Source: Nothopassalora personata (Eukaryota > Ascomycota > Dothideomycetes > Mycosphaerellales > Mycosphaerellaceae). Taken from it: a stretch of 64,000 bases of DNA. Position 1 is the first letter of the stretch. Each line of letters starts with the position of its first letter. The notes beneath the pieces were generated by a model. The model made no database searches. It was given only the letters and a program-made list of their open reading frames with translations, and was not told where the DNA came from. The stretch lies in assembly GCA_033816765.1 (NCBI GenBank), contig CM066289.1, positions 2,728,001 to 2,792,000 of the forward strand, read 5' to 3'. Positions 33,127 to 44,635 of this stretch are shown in pieces. The position numbers were made by a program, and so were the translations under genes.

Positions 33127-35115
33127 TTACTCGACCTTCCCACGTACGCCTCTCTCGTCCGATGCGAGAGAGTCGCCAGCAGCTACACCGGGCGTGTCTA
33201 CTTGATAAATATGCTCGACATTGATCCTAGGCCCGTTGAACCACTTTCTCGCACTGACGGCATAGTAGCTCATGGCCAGGAGCATGGCGCCGCCGTAGAT
33301 CAAGCAAGTCCTGTGGAAGGTCAGCTAGCTCAGTATTTACCGCCCGATTCGACCTACCAGTTCATGGTTCGGAGAGTCAGATCAGCGCCCTCGACAGCTG
33401 GGAAGCACAGAGCAGGGACGATGATAAGAAGCCACATCACAGCAAGAGCGTTCAAAGGCTTCGAGAAGCCGCCCAAGTGCCATGGCCCTCGCTTGAAGCG
33501 ACCTCGATCGAAGAAGAGCTTGAGGCCAATCGGAGTCCGGGTGCTGTCAGCCGAGGGTCGAAGTCAGATCGCGCCTAGACCGTAGTCAGCACGAAGATCT
33601 TCCATTGCTTCGGAGCTATACTGACCAATGCTGAAGACAGCGTTGATCGTAACAGTCCCAGCAAACAATAGCAACCCCAACAACGCCGCAACTGTCAAGA
33701 CGCCCCACGTAGCGTAGACCGGCGTCTTGGTCCTCGAATGCACCTTACTCCACCACCTACTCCCTACAATCGCTCCGTCCCTCGAGTACGCAAAAGCGAC
33801 CCTTGAAGCCGCAATCGTGCACCCCTGCCCGCAAAAGAACTGAGCAATCATCGTCAGTGAGAACAACGCAAGTCCTGCCCTCTTCCCGAGGACTTGAAGG
33901 CAAAGGCTCCCAAATGGCTGGCCGTACTGACCACCGATGACATCGGGGATGTTCTTGACAGTGTATGCGATGACCATCATGATCGCCCAGCCCATCCAGA
34001 GACCCGATTGAGCTGTCACGATAATTGCGCGGGGAGAGGCGACGTTGCTGTTTGAGCATTCTTCGGTTAGGTGGAAGGGGACGTCGTAGCCGGACATGGT
34101 GTAGATTGTGGTGAGGAAGCCTAGGTGAGTATATCAGTGGGACGCCAAGGTAACTACAGTGGTGGCCATCTTACCCATGATCGTTGCCCACCCAACCGGC
34201 CATTGCGTACCATTTTCAAACCTCGTCCAGACGGCATGCGAATCATTCGTCTCGGGACTATTGATCGACCCGACAGGAAACCAAATAATGAAGATGAGAA
34301 TCATCACCACATTCCACACCGTACCAACGACATTAACACGCCCAACAAACTTGGTGCTCTGCATCGTGATCACGCCTTGGATGACCAGAATTAACAGGAA
34401 GATAAGATAGATATGCCAATCCTGTCACACAGTCAGCACTTCCCTGCATCTCTCACTGCCAACCACACGAAATCTCACCTTGGGAATATAACCCTCATTC
34501 GAAATCTGCCCGGCCGTCACAACCATGGCCGCCAAAGTATAATTCAACGAGCAAGGCCCGCTTATGAATCCAAAGAAATTGCTCCAGCCTACGAACCAAG
34601 CTGCCACAGGGCCCCAGCCTTCAGGCGCGAGGACGGCGGCGGCGTAGTAGAGATCTCCGGCGGTGGGCATGGAGGAGCATAGCTCGGCCATGCTGAGAGC
34701 AACGGTTTGGATCATGAGGCCGGCGATGAGCCACTGGGAGAACGGTCAGCATCAATGGCATATGTTTCCGACGAGAAGAGCTCTGCCTACTCCCCATACT
34801 GTACCAGCGGTGCCGGAGTATCCTAGTGCGTATGGGAGGGTTGACGCGATGGAGGGTAGTAGGCCGAGGACTGAGAAGGAGACGGAGAAAGACTGCAGGA
34901 CGGAGAGGTCGCGTTTGAATTCTTGCCTGACGCAGATTCGTCAACGGGAGCGACGAGATGAGGCAGAAGGAATTCACTCACTTGTAGCCTAATGCAACCA
35001 ATGTCTGCTCGTCCGACGTTGCATCATCATTGATGAGGACTTGTTCATGCTGCTTATCAAGGACAGAAGTCGCCTTGACACTCCCATCGGGACCTGACGC
35101 TTTACTGCAAACCAT
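33127..35115 (-). CDS. Amino-acid/GABA/choline-type permease (APC superfamily)
   Basis: A multi-exon membrane transporter with about eight exons. The first, 35115-34982, encodes a hydrophilic N-terminus ending ALGYK. The second begins QEFKRDLSVLQSFSVSFSVLGLLPSIASTL, the hallmark start of fungal GABA/choline permeases. Later segments are MIQTVALSMAELCSSMPTAGDLYYAAA, GWGPVAAWFVGWSNFFGFISG, SGYDVPFHLTEECSNSNVASPRAI, a CTIAASRVAFAYSRDGA motif before TM7 or so, and PIGLKLFFDRGRFKRGPWHLGGF. The final exon closes at TAA 33127-33129 after GKVE. I see no disabling mutation, although the exon boundary near 33650 is uncertain. Substrate specificity within the family is not readable. Confidence 0.82.
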
Positions 35116-36467
35116 GCTAGCGATCAACTGAAGGCATCGCAGACTTGACACAGGATGGATCCGCAAAGTCAAGTTATTGTCGAATGCAAGAAGCGCTAAA
35201 ATCAATACCTCGTCTAGATCGTAAGGCACCCAGGATTTTCAGCCCCAAGTCAGCCCTCGAGAGCTGATAAGGTGATAGGGCGGAGAAGATCTGCATGCAT
35301 GCTGTGCTTGTGTCGCCACGCTTGTGATTGGCCGATCCATGCATACCACGACATAACGCGGGTGGTCGCAAGATCCTCCGGCACAGACACCCGTCGATGT
35401 TGCAAAGCTGGATATATCTCTGCGAGCACGTATCGCGATCAAGCAGGATTCAGCCAACGCGCAATTGCATAGCGTGTTGGATCATCCAAGTTCCGCAGTC
35501 TGCCGTCGCCGTTGCGAGGTGTTAGAAGCAAAGGTAGTGTAAGCGCTCTTGTCGACCCCACTGTCGATCCTGTCAGTGTATCTTGCGACTCCGTGTGTAA
35601 GCTCAGATTGGCGAGAAAGCTTCCAGGTTCATAATCTATACATCGATTTTGCTGTGTCCCCGGAGACTGCCATTGCATCCGTGCCACGATTATTCCAAGA
35701 CCATGGGTTGAGATATGTCGTCTTCGAGTCATTGGCTACGAAACACGGTCCATTCTCTGACAATGCACCCAACAGCGACGATCCGCCAGGCCCCCCGTTC
35801 AGCCATATTACGAGAGGAGCATGGTGAGGATCTTTGCGAGACTCAAAGAATTAGTAGAAGGTAGTGATAGGATACCCGTTGTGTTCATGTGTCTCGTTCA
35901 AAGCCTCGACAGGCAGATGAACGTAGCCTGCACTTCGATAAGCAGGATACGATGGTAGTGGGAAACATTCGCACCTGCGTACGACCGAACGCCTGGAGTC
36001 GTCTCGCACAACCCAGGCTCTTTGTACGAGACCTTGACATCTTGTGGAACTTCGAATCGAGCACTGTTACGCCTTCTGGCGTGGGCGGAAACTGACCAGT
36101 AACCAAGGGTAGGCTACACGTTGCAAGCAACAAGGATCACATCTTTGACCGTGATATTGATCAGGTCACAGGATGAAGTTGGATGATGAGTTCACTTCTC
36201 CATCAAAGTGCCGCCTGGAAACAGGTCGGAGCTCATCGGACTTCGCTTGGATAATCAATCATCGCCGCCTGACAAAAATAGGCAGGTGGTCCCAGCCAAC
36301 TCTATCTCATCGCGCTCTCGACACGTTCTTCACCTTCAATGTCCCATCGGGATACCGCCAAATTGACAGCGACTATTGATGATATTATCAAAGGTATGGC
36401 TGAGATCCGTCGGTGGTAACCTGTCCATTGAGTCGTGCTCAGGCTACGAGGACCGACTGTCCCGCTT
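35116..36467. other. intergenic
   Basis: About 1.35 kb. Short frames such as 35549-35827 (plus) lack homology-like motifs. Nothing is supported. Confidence 0.35.
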
Positions 36468-37614
36468 CTACAGATTGGCCTTGTCTTTGACCGGACGAAC
36501 CACGAAACCAAGCCTAGGAAAATGGATACGAGTCTCAACAGTGGCAGGGTTTTCAAGCGCATGAGGCTGGATCACGACTTCCTCGGGCGAGAGCGCGACC
36601 AGTGTTCCAATAGTCGGACTACATGTCTGTCAGCAGTGGCTCAAGCACGTGCAACCATGGCGGGACTTACTCATCTCTCCCCGTATCATCGGGGGCCACG
36701 GACACGAATGCTCCCTTCTTAAGCCCATTCTTTTCATCCAGCTCGGCGTGAGAAGCCCTTGGGGTCGGCAGGAGCAAGGATTGGGGACCCAAAGCCGGGC
36801 TTTGCTTCATCTGCTCCAGCACACTTTCTAGCTTGGTCTCCTGGTCCTCGACCGGTGGAAGCTCATCGAAGTAACGCTGCATCCTGTGGAACCAGTTCAA
36901 GGTCCCTGGGTAGCGTTCGTGGTTGAAAACTGGCGTGGCTCCTTCGTTGGTCTCGTCCGACGTCTGGCCCATCGTAATGTGCTCGACATAACGTCCAGCC
37001 GCAATTTCGGTGCCCCAAAACGTTTGGTAATACAGGGCAATATCTGCTAACGAGGGTGTCGGTGTCGAGAAGAGCCAGGGACCTTCTGATTCTGCCAGCA
37101 TGGGCTCTAAAATCGATAAATGCATATCCAACTTGGACAAGTTCTCCGGCAGCTTCTTCTCGAGCTTATCGGGATCCAGCTTGTGGCCGATCAAGCCAGC
37201 ACGATCGACACCAAAGGAAGATCTCCATATACTGGCAGGCATTAGACCACAAGTCGCTCGGAAGTATGGCCTATCCACCCAGTAACTCGTAAAGCCACGC
37301 ATGATCGGTCGGTAGTTGGAGCCATCTCTCGCTCGGGGGTAGATTGACTGATATTCCTCTGATGGCGGAAAGAAATGTTCGAGCGCTTCACTAATTAGCG
37401 AAGTGTCGCAATACAAGTCTCGTCCTAACGCCAGCACAGGGATTTTCCGATATGTAAGGTGGAAGTTGTCTCGTAAAGTAGGCCTAGGCATCATTGTTGG
37501 CACCGGAACGTATGTGTACGGAATCTGCTTGAGCTTCAGGATCAATCGGATCTTTGTCGTGAATGCTGATGAGTCGTAGCCAAACAATGCTACGATAGGT
37601 TGCTTGGCCGCCAT
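36468..37614 (-). CDS. Glutathione S-transferase-like protein with C-terminal extension
   Basis: Two exons, 37614-36671 and 36618-36468, with a 52-bp intron, encode 364 aa. The start at 37614 (MAAKQPIVALFGYDSSAFTT) begins the thioredoxin fold. KIPVLALGRDLYCDTSLISEALE marks the cis-Pro and glutathione region. A helical GST-C-like domain follows (GPWLFSTPTPSLADIALYYQTFWG). After it, an unusual extension ends in a second-exon strand-rich segment (IGTLVALSPEEVVIQPHALE, then RIHFPRLGFVVRP). This size, about 130 residues over a classical GST, fits a fungal GST-fold family of unknown substrate. An open frame upstream of 37614 in the same phase is probably untranslated. Confidence 0.78.
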
Positions 37615-39494
37615 GGTGATGTTATGCGTCTCGAGGCGCGAGATCACTCCAGCGATGGTCCGCAAAGATCTACTGCTCCGGATGTGACGAACGAGTTCGT
37701 GTACTGACAAACAGTATATTCTTCGCAAACGCACGCTCGTCAGTCCAGCAGCCGAGAACAACCGGGCCGAAGGAAGCAGCCCCTCGGCGGTTGCAGCATC
37801 GACCCTGGCCGAGCTGCCCTTCCTACCATGTTCAGTCACCATTGCGATTGCAACAGTTTTCAAATCGCGGAGCTCGTGCAAGACCTGACTGTGTCTCGGA
37901 TTCCATGGCCACGGACTCCCACGACTAGCCATCTAGCCATGCCTCACGAAGCTCTTCGATGCTTGCTTCACTAGCAATCCCCAGAGGCTTCAATTTGTGG
38001 CCCTTCAAAGCCCGTCGAACTCGTCTGTGGGCCCATTTCGTGCGCAAAGCATATGCAAACAAGTGACTGCCCTCGAATTGTGCCACGTGGACGTCAGGCA
38101 TTTGGCAAGATGCGCTGCCAATCCCCGGAAACTTGGACAACCCAAGGCAGACCTCAACATCACCAGGGTGATATATCCCGTGTAGAAACAGCCTGCTGTC
38201 GCCGTCAAGCAGAGGGCAGACTACAGTGATCAAACAGAGTGGCACGGACGCTACACGCGACTTCGACGTTACCTCGGGGCAGCCTTGATTGAGGAGCTTC
38301 TTCGTCTAGCCATCTCGAACCTTTGCTGAGGCCCGAAATGGCTCAACACGGATGGCGTAGCGCCTCAATCTCACGACCCAGCTTGTCTCGCTACAGAGTA
38401 CTAGGCCTCGGGCAGTGCTGTCTGCAGCCTCCAGGAGTGCTGGCTCGGTGTAATGGCCGGTAGGTATCATGAGCATAGAGGTGTAAAACATCTTTGAATG
38501 ATTATTGGTGAGCCTTTGATTCTGCTTCCTGGAGCCTAGCGGCGGATTGGTGCAGAGAGATCCAGAGATGCGATGCAGCCGAAGCCACATACCCGAAGCT
38601 TGGCAGGCTGTTGGATGCGAGCGCTGTGCGGCATACAATGCGCTCAAGAATCCCGAGAAGATCGGCCTGGTCTCCGCCTACGTTCAACACCTTAGCCATG
38701 TCTCCGGCAGGTGCGATATATCGGATCTTTTGTTCTGGCTCAACGATGGCTTTGGCATTGCCTTCATGATCTTATCATAGACCGGAAATGCCGACAGACT
38801 CGACGCGCTCGCTGGATCTGGTTGGCCGGAATTGGCGCCAGAAGAGTTCCACGGGCAGTCGAAGTACGCCGTGTAGCCTCATACTCGATGTTCGCTGTGT
38901 GGATGTCGCTGATTCGAAGACAAGGTCTGCTCGGAGGGTTATCGTTGTGGAAGACACTGGATCACGATGCCGCAAGCTGCTGTTTTCGGGGCAAGTATCG
39001 CTTGCAGACGGGAGACTATGTCGCTCGAAGCTCTAAGGCCTGTCTGAGATTGATGATAAACTCCATTGATTGATAAGCCTGAGGCCGAGCTTTCGAGCTG
39101 CACATGTGCTGCCCGCAGACAGGCGGTTGAAGATGGAACGTCTGGGAATGCGTAAGTTGCCGTACCCTGGCAAGCCGCAACAGTATGGTATTCCTTCGAG
39201 ACTTCACAAGTCGCAGTGAATGGCTACAAGACCAGTTGAAGCGCTTGTAAAGCTTTGCTCGGTCATTCACCTTGCGATCAAGCACGGTCCTTATATTTCG
39301 CGATCGACTGCTGCCACTCCTTTCCCGCACATAAATACTATCTTCACCAGACACTTGAGTCCGGTCCGCGCATGAGGAGCAGAACAATCCGAAACAGGCA
39401 TCCAGATAAAGCCTTACAGAGGCGAGGATTCTTGCAACCAAAGACGACGCCACGATTAAAGGGCGCATTGCAACGTGCATAATCGCGAACAAAC
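37615..39494. other. Intergenic with unresolved coding-like fragments
   Basis: Minus-strand frames at 37925-38245 (ending ..KLKPLGIASEASIEELREAWLDG) and 38306 to about 38520 (..LLEAADSTARGLVLCSETSW) are protein-like. I could not join them or find a start, so they may be exons of a small unknown gene or a relic. The final few hundred bases are the kinase promoter. Confidence 0.3.
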
Positions 39495-40865
39495 ATGTAT
39501 TTACAACTCGGTGGCTTTCCAAGTATGCCATTCGGAGGCAGACAAGGCCCGCCAAACGGCATGGGCGTGGGCATGGGTCGAGGCATGCCATTTGGTGGCG
39601 GCGGCCCTCCAGGGGCTTTCGGCCAGCCTCAACAACACCCACTCAATAACATGCTGAGACCTCAATGCCCAAACTTCTTCGCAAGACGCGCCAGACGAAT
39701 GAGTATGCCTGGAGGTATGCCGCGACCACAGCAGAACTTCTTCGCTGGCCGACCGTGGATGGCAGAGGCGGGCGATCGGATTCGCAACTTCGATCCCTCG
39801 AGGGTAGCACGTTCGCCTGGGCACGGTCTCCAACCTCCACCACCTGGTCGCAACTTTGACCCAAGAAGAGCGGCACAGTCACCAGGTAAGGACCTTACTC
39901 CAAGACAACTAAATCCATTTCCGGGTCGACCAGTTCCCCAGCAGACCCCTCGAGCGCACTTCACTCCAGAAGCGCCACCCCGTGGCGAGCCAAATGGCAG
40001 ACACCAGGCACTTCAGCGTTACGAGAAGCTCAAGGGTCTCAAGACTGGTGGCATGTCCGTTGCTATTAATCTTCTTCGAGGTCGCTCTGACGGGAAGCTC
40101 TACATCGAGAAGCGTATCAGTATCGAGGGCATGAGCGGGAAGCGCGCAATCGCAGAGCTGAACGCGCTGAAGGTCGTCAAGGGGCATCCGAACCTTAACC
40201 AGATTATCGAGCACAAGCTACTCGATGGCCGCTTCTGTTCGATGATTCTCGAGTACTGCGACCGCGGCTCTTTGCAGGACAGGATGCAAGCGGTGATCGA
40301 GGCGGGTTCGATGTTCCGCGAGTCTGACGTCTGGTCCGTCCTTCTTGGCATCTCACGAGCACTGGCATTCCTCCACACTGGAACCAAGGCAGGCAGAACC
40401 GACCCAGTTCCTGGCTGGAAGGCGATCGCCCACCTCGACATCAAGCCAGGCAATATCTTGATCTGCACGTCAGGTGGAGATTTTGGTGGGCGTCGAATCG
40501 TGTTGGCAGACTTTGGCTGTGCCGTCAGCATCGAAGACCTCCAATTCGGTCGCGAGACAGGTCGACGGCAACCGTGTGGCACACCCCAATGGTACCCACC
40601 AGAAGGTCTTCTGGGCAATGGATATGGAAGCAAGACCGACCTCTACATGCTGGGAGCCACAGTCCATACTCTCTGCCACCTTCGTCCGGTCCCTTCGTCA
40701 ACTCTGCCCAACTACGGCTCGCCTTGTGGCAACCGCTACAGTCAAGAGCTGAATCATGTCGTCAAGCTGCTTACTCAGGTCAACTGGAGAGAGCGTCCGG
40801 CTGCGAGGAAGGTGGCGCCTGTGGCGCTCGATAGGCTGAGGAAGTGTCTTCACGCTCAACGTTGA
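39495..40865 (+). CDS. NEK-like serine/threonine protein kinase with Gly/Pro/Met-rich N-terminus
   Basis: A single exon of 456 aa. The first 180 residues are low-complexity and rich in Gly, Pro, Met, Arg and Phe. The kinase domain runs from about residue 185. It has a weak Gly-loop (GLKTGGMSVAINLLRGRSDG), the ATP-site Lys in LYIEKRI, a hinge ILEYCDRGSLQD, the catalytic loop HLDIKPGN (HLD replaces HRD) and DFGCA. The activation segment is QPCGTPQWYPPEG, followed by KTDLYMLGATVHTLC. All the residues needed for catalysis (Lys, catalytic-loop Asp, Asn, DFG Asp) are present, so it is probably active. The closest resemblance is to the NIMA/NEK group, by overall motif style only. Confidence 0.8.
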   Translation: MYLQLGGFPSMPFGGRQGPPNGMGVGMGRGMPFGGGGPPGAFGQPQQHPLNNMLRPQCPNFFARRARRMSMPGGMPRPQQNFFAGRPWMAEAGDRIRNFDPSRVARSPGHGLQPPPPGRNFDPRRAAQSPGKDLTPRQLNPFPGRPVPQQTPRAHFTPEAPPRGEPNGRHQALQRYEKLKGLKTGGMSVAINLLRGRSDGKLYIEKRISIEGMSGKRAIAELNALKVVKGHPNLNQIIEHKLLDGRFCSMILEYCDRGSLQDRMQAVIEAGSMFRESDVWSVLLGISRALAFLHTGTKAGRTDPVPGWKAIAHLDIKPGNILICTSGGDFGGRRIVLADFGCAVSIEDLQFGRETGRRQPCGTPQWYPPEGLLGNGYGSKTDLYMLGATVHTLCHLRPVPSSTLPNYGSPCGNRYSQELNHVVKLLTQVNWRERPAARKVAPVALDRLRKCLHAQR

Positions 40866-41408
40866 TCATGATATTGAAGAGGAGAGAAGGCGGGAGTTGT
40901 TCAGAGTATTCAATTGCAGGAAGCGTGAAAGGCATTTGTGGTACATTGAAGCGTCCCGATTAGTACAGAAGGTAATGATAGCAGCTTAGAGACAGCTTTT
41001 AGACTGCTTCCTGATCGACCCTAGCGCGGGAAGTTCCTGATCCGTTGTTCTTGAAACAATACTATCGCCTTCGCACGCCGGCCAGCAATGTAGAAGGCGT
41101 TGCGAAAAGGTTACCGACCCAACGGCACAGACATGATCCCATGTACCTGGTTATCAGCCGCGTCCTAAGATCTACCTTCCGTAAGATCGAAACAATGCCG
41201 ATCGAGCTTGCCTACGTCATGATTGGCAGTATATTGTATTGTGCATGTCAAGTAAACGTAGGCTGCTATCATTTTGGCGATCTGATCTCTCACCATACTC
41301 TAGATGAACAACACCGTCTTCAACCTACTCCTGACATTGCTCAGTCTAACCAACCTAGCAACAGCAACCTCAGATCACAGCCACAACCAACATCAACACC
41401 CCATCAAG
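40866..41408. other. Intergenic; alternative N-terminus for DUF2237
   Basis: Contains an in-frame ATG at 41304 that would add 35 residues with a hydrophobic, signal-peptide-like start to the DUF2237 protein. Otherwise nothing is seen. Confidence 0.45.
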
Positions 41409-41838
41409 ATGTCCAAATCCCTCAATGGTATATCATACGCCACTTGCCGCCCAACACCCACCATGGAACTAACACCTTCCAGTCTTCAAGCAGCCCCTCG
41501 CCCTCCACTCCACCTCCCCCATGACGGGCTACCTTCGCAACGGCTACTGCGAAGTCCCCGCCTCGGACTTCGGCAACCATGCCGTCGCAGCAGAAGTCAC
41601 CGAAGAGTTCCTCGACTTCTCCGCCAAGAATGGCAACGACCTGCGCAGTATCGGAGGCATGAAGGGCGGCTGCAAGTGGTGCCTCTGTGCTAGCAGGTGG
41701 CTGGAAGCCTTCGAGGCAAGGGGACGAGAGGGAGACAAGATTGTGCCTAAGGTCTTCTTGAATGCCACGAATGAGAAGGCGCTGAGCAAGATCAACTTGG
41801 ACGACTTGAAGGCTTTCGCTGCGGACAAGACAGATTAG
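41409..41838 (+). CDS. DUF2237 family protein
   Basis: Two exons, 41409-41427 and 41483-41838, with a 55-bp intron, give 124 aa. The spliced start MSKSLNVFKQPLALHSTSPMTGYLRNGYC and the Cys-bearing MKGGCKWCLCASRWLEAF motif are typical of DUF2237, a small family shared between bacteria and fungi. The family has no proven function. A more upstream in-frame ATG at 41304 would prefix MNNTVFNLLLTLLSLTNLAT, which looks like a signal peptide. The shorter start matches the usual family length, so I chose it. Confidence 0.85.
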
Positions 41839-42681
41839 GAAGCCAGCGGATACCAAGGCATGAAGTGGAATGGAGGGCACGAGTACTTTGCGACGCGATG
41901 CGATGGACGGGTTGTGCATAACTTGGAGAGCGGATGTATGGTAAGATGGTTAAGGTCACCACGGCTAGGACGAGATATTGTACACCAGCACAAATGGCAC
42001 TTGTCGCGAAAGATCATCCATGTTCTCGTACTGCCGCTCCATGGCATATGCCGCCCGTACCCGCGCAAACACGATCGCTCTGGCAATGGTAAGTCCTCCA
42101 ACAACTCGAATCACAACATCCCAATCCCGACCGTTGAAATAGGGCGCCAAATCCCTCCTTTTCCTCGCCAACTCCTCATCGACCACATCCGCCGCTTCAA
42201 CCGCTGATTAGAAGTGATATGCTGGGGCGCTGTGATTCTCCTCGTGATGCAGGCGAATATGAAGTGGTGTAAAGGGATCTCTTGCTACCTGAGTTGCGCC
42301 GTTTTGGGATTGCTGCGGTTTCGAAGCAGAAAGCTGGCAAGGCCAGCTAGCTTTGCCTGTCCTTCTGGGATGATGAGCGTATGGTCAGCGTACAGCGGTG
42401 AGTTTTGAGCCACGATAGATTGCTGCTGATATTACGATTATGTCTTTTGAGCCCTCACACCTACCGAGACCGGCAGCTTGGAGCTTGAAGATCCGGGTCA
42501 GATTGCGTGACAGCTTCGCCAAACCTTAACAGCTCCATTGACGTAGGTACGCAAAATACTCCTCTTTGGAGCAGGAGTAAACGATCTCGTAGTCAAACAG
42601 ACATTACTTCGAGTGGCAGGAACACTGGGCCCTCTTGAGATACCACATCTGCAGTCCGTCGACGCATCACTGAATACAGCA
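41839..42681. other. Spacer with a possible small minus-strand gene (41965 to about 42540)
   Basis: Minus-strand 42207-41965 reads as a convincing C-terminal exon (VEAADVVDEELARKRRDLAP, then GLTIARAIVFARVRAAYAM, stop at 41965) preceded by an acceptor TAATCAG. An ATG at about 42541 opens MELLRFGEAVTQSDPDLQAP with a GTAGGT donor. The middle exon does not close in frame in my reading, so the gene is tentative. It would be divergent from the nitroreductase. Confidence 0.3.
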
Positions 42682-43314
42682 ATGGCAGCCAAAGCAAGCA
42701 CAGATAGCCTTTTCGCGGCCGCTGAGACTCGGATCTCATGTTACGAGCTCGCCAAAGAATCACCAATTCCAGACTCCCGGATCCAGGAAATCGTGGAACA
42801 GGCAGTCAAGCACGCACCATCATCTTTCAATGTTCAGTCGGCTCGCGCGGTTGTCCTGGTGAAGGGCCACCACGATGAACTCTGGGATATCGCAGATCGC
42901 GTCGCTAAGTCCTCGCATGCCGAAGCACACGAGAAGATGCTGGGTAAAATGGTTTCCGGGTTCAGAGGCGCGTATGGGACTGTGCTGTGGCTGGAGGATC
43001 AAGACGCGCTCGATGGTCTGGCAGCAAAGAATCCTATGTTTGGACATCTCGTACCACAGTGGAGCGATCATTCGAGCGGTATGAACCAATTCGTGGCCTG
43101 GACGGGACTAGAGCTGGAGGGCTTGGGCTGTAACCTCCAGCACTTCAACTTTATGCCGGAATTTGAGGAGGAAGTGGCCAAGCGGTGGAATTTGCCACAG
43201 ACGTGGAAGTTGAAGAGCCAGCTGGTCTTTGGCAAACCAATAAATGGGTTGGTTCGAAAGAAGCCGAGGACGTATGCGCCGTTGGAGGATCGGGTGAAAG
43301 TGTTCGGTGCCTAA
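42682..43314 (+). CDS. Nitroreductase family protein (Frm2/Hbn1-like)
   Basis: A single exon of 210 aa, with the first ATG at 42682. The FMN-binding nitroreductase fold is recognised from the Ser/Arg-rich N-terminal helix and VEQAVKHAPSSFNVQSARAVVLV. Supporting motifs are HEKMLGKMVSGFRGAYGTVLWLED, HSSGMNQFVAWTGLELEGLGCNLQHFN and the C-terminal LKSQLVFGKPINGLVRKKPRTYAPLEDRVKVFGA. Yeast Frm2 and Hbn1 are the nearest kind and respond to fatty acid or redox stress. The protein is probably cytosolic, dimeric and NAD(P)H-dependent. Confidence 0.88.
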   Translation: MAAKASTDSLFAAAETRISCYELAKESPIPDSRIQEIVEQAVKHAPSSFNVQSARAVVLVKGHHDELWDIADRVAKSSHAEAHEKMLGKMVSGFRGAYGTVLWLEDQDALDGLAAKNPMFGHLVPQWSDHSSGMNQFVAWTGLELEGLGCNLQHFNFMPEFEEEVAKRWNLPQTWKLKSQLVFGKPINGLVRKKPRTYAPLEDRVKVFGA

Positions 43315-43521
43315 CAGTTCCGCATAGCTTCGTTTTGACCCGATGCGTGTGGGCAGAACGACCTGTGCAGGAATATTCATCGAGCTGCCACATTCGGAAC
43401 GATTGCTTCGCACAGGGGACACGGCAGCCTCAAATCGAATCCCAGCATATAGCTTCCAAGCCCTGGCTGCAGTCGTCATTTGACATTTGTTGTCGATTGT
43501 CCGTTGAACTTGTTCTGCGCA

Positions 43522-44214
43522 TCATCCCTCCCGTAATGTGCCAATGATCGATATGCCATCCGGTCCACTCGCTTCGAAATCTTCCACGCGGAACGTGATC
43601 GCACCGCTGACCTCTTCGCCCGTCGCATCCAGCCACTTATAGCCATCCCATTCCCAGTCCTCGGGCAGCTTGTCTCTCTCAATCGCAGCGTTGAAGTAAT
43701 TGTAGCACAGTAGACCCAATACACTCTCACTTTGTACACCCACGACCCCGTCCAGTTTCACGCCTTTCGAAGGGTGGAAGATGAGGAAGTCGCAGGTGAG
43801 CCACACATACGACACGGCGTACTCATCAATACTATGCGACAAGACTGGAGCAGTGTCCGATCGAAGTGCCTCCTCAGGAGTCTCTGATATGCGCGGGTTG
43901 CTGAAGCTGAGCAGGATTCCGTTCAGTGGTGCGTAGTAGGAGAGGAGGTGTGGTGCGATGTGTTCGGCACACAGACCCTTCACCGGCATGCTGTGGACCC
44001 GCGGTTCGGTGCCATCTTTCGTGTCATCGTATGCGGTCGGGGAAAGGGTTAGGTATATCGAGGTGGTCAGCTGTACTAATGGTGATTTCTCGCCGACCAC
44101 ATGACCATTCGCGTTCGCCGTGGCAGCTTTGGAACGTTTCTAGATTGTCGTTAGTAAGTATGCTATATCGACTGAAGTACACATTCGTACGATCTTCTTG
44201 GCCATGTTGCCCAT
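43522..44214 (-). CDS. rpa43: DNA-directed RNA polymerase I subunit RPA43
   Basis: Two exons, 44214-44191 and 44139-43522, with a 51-bp intron, encode 213 aa. The basic start MGNMAKKIKRSKAA precedes the RPB7-like tip domain (SPLVQLTTSIYLTLSPTAYDD, HIAPHLLSYYAPLNGILLSFSNPRI). The OB domain follows (VWLTCDFLIFHPSKGVKLDGVVGVQSESVLGLLCYNYFNAAIER). It forms the Pol I stalk with the RPA14-like partner and contacts Rrn3 in rRNA synthesis. A second in-frame ATG lies three codons on. It is shorter than the yeast subunit because the C-terminal tail ends soon after the OB fold. Confidence 0.85.
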
Positions 44215-44635
44215 GCTTCTCTGCACTGATCACTGGTGTTGTGGACCAGTATGGGCGTTGTCGCGAGAAGCACATGAAAGCTCGAATAATTTCTCAGACC
44301 CCTGCACGGAAAACCGAATGCATGCCGAGATCCGAGTCCGAGTCCGAGTCCGATCTCCGGGCAGGTGCATACCTGGCTTGTTGACGCCACTTCTTGCATG
44401 CGACAACCTCGAGAAAATAACACGCGGTGTATACATAGAAGAATATCTCGCTAGTCTGTATACACCAGTGCGAGTACTATCAAATACTCCATTCCCGCCC
44501 GCTGTTCAACCTACCACAATCTGGACGCGCAGCCGCCGTGCATTTCTTGGAAGAGATATAGCTTGAGGCGATCGAAAGGCAGTGTCCCTGCTATGTGGCG
44601 ATAGTATCCAGGCCATCATCTGAAAAGAAGCCGCC
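44215..44635. other. Divergent promoter with hexamer repeat
   Basis: Shared upstream region of RPA43 (minus) and the J-protein (plus). Holds about 3.8 tandem copies of CCGAGT at 44332-44354, bounded by GAGATC and GATCTC. Confidence 0.5.

Noticed and set aside
36340..36530. Plus-strand MSHRDTAKLTATIDDIIK-like start of a beta-lactamase/esterase family protein
   Set aside because: The minus strand here is the last exon of the GST-like gene, which closes in frame across a good intron. The plus-strand similarity is short and broken by stops.
12601..37614. Three GST-like genes plus nearby oxidoreductases as a biosynthetic cluster
   Set aside because: They are separated by unrelated housekeeping genes and pseudogenes, on both strands, with no backbone synthase (PKS, NRPS or terpene cyclase) in the window.
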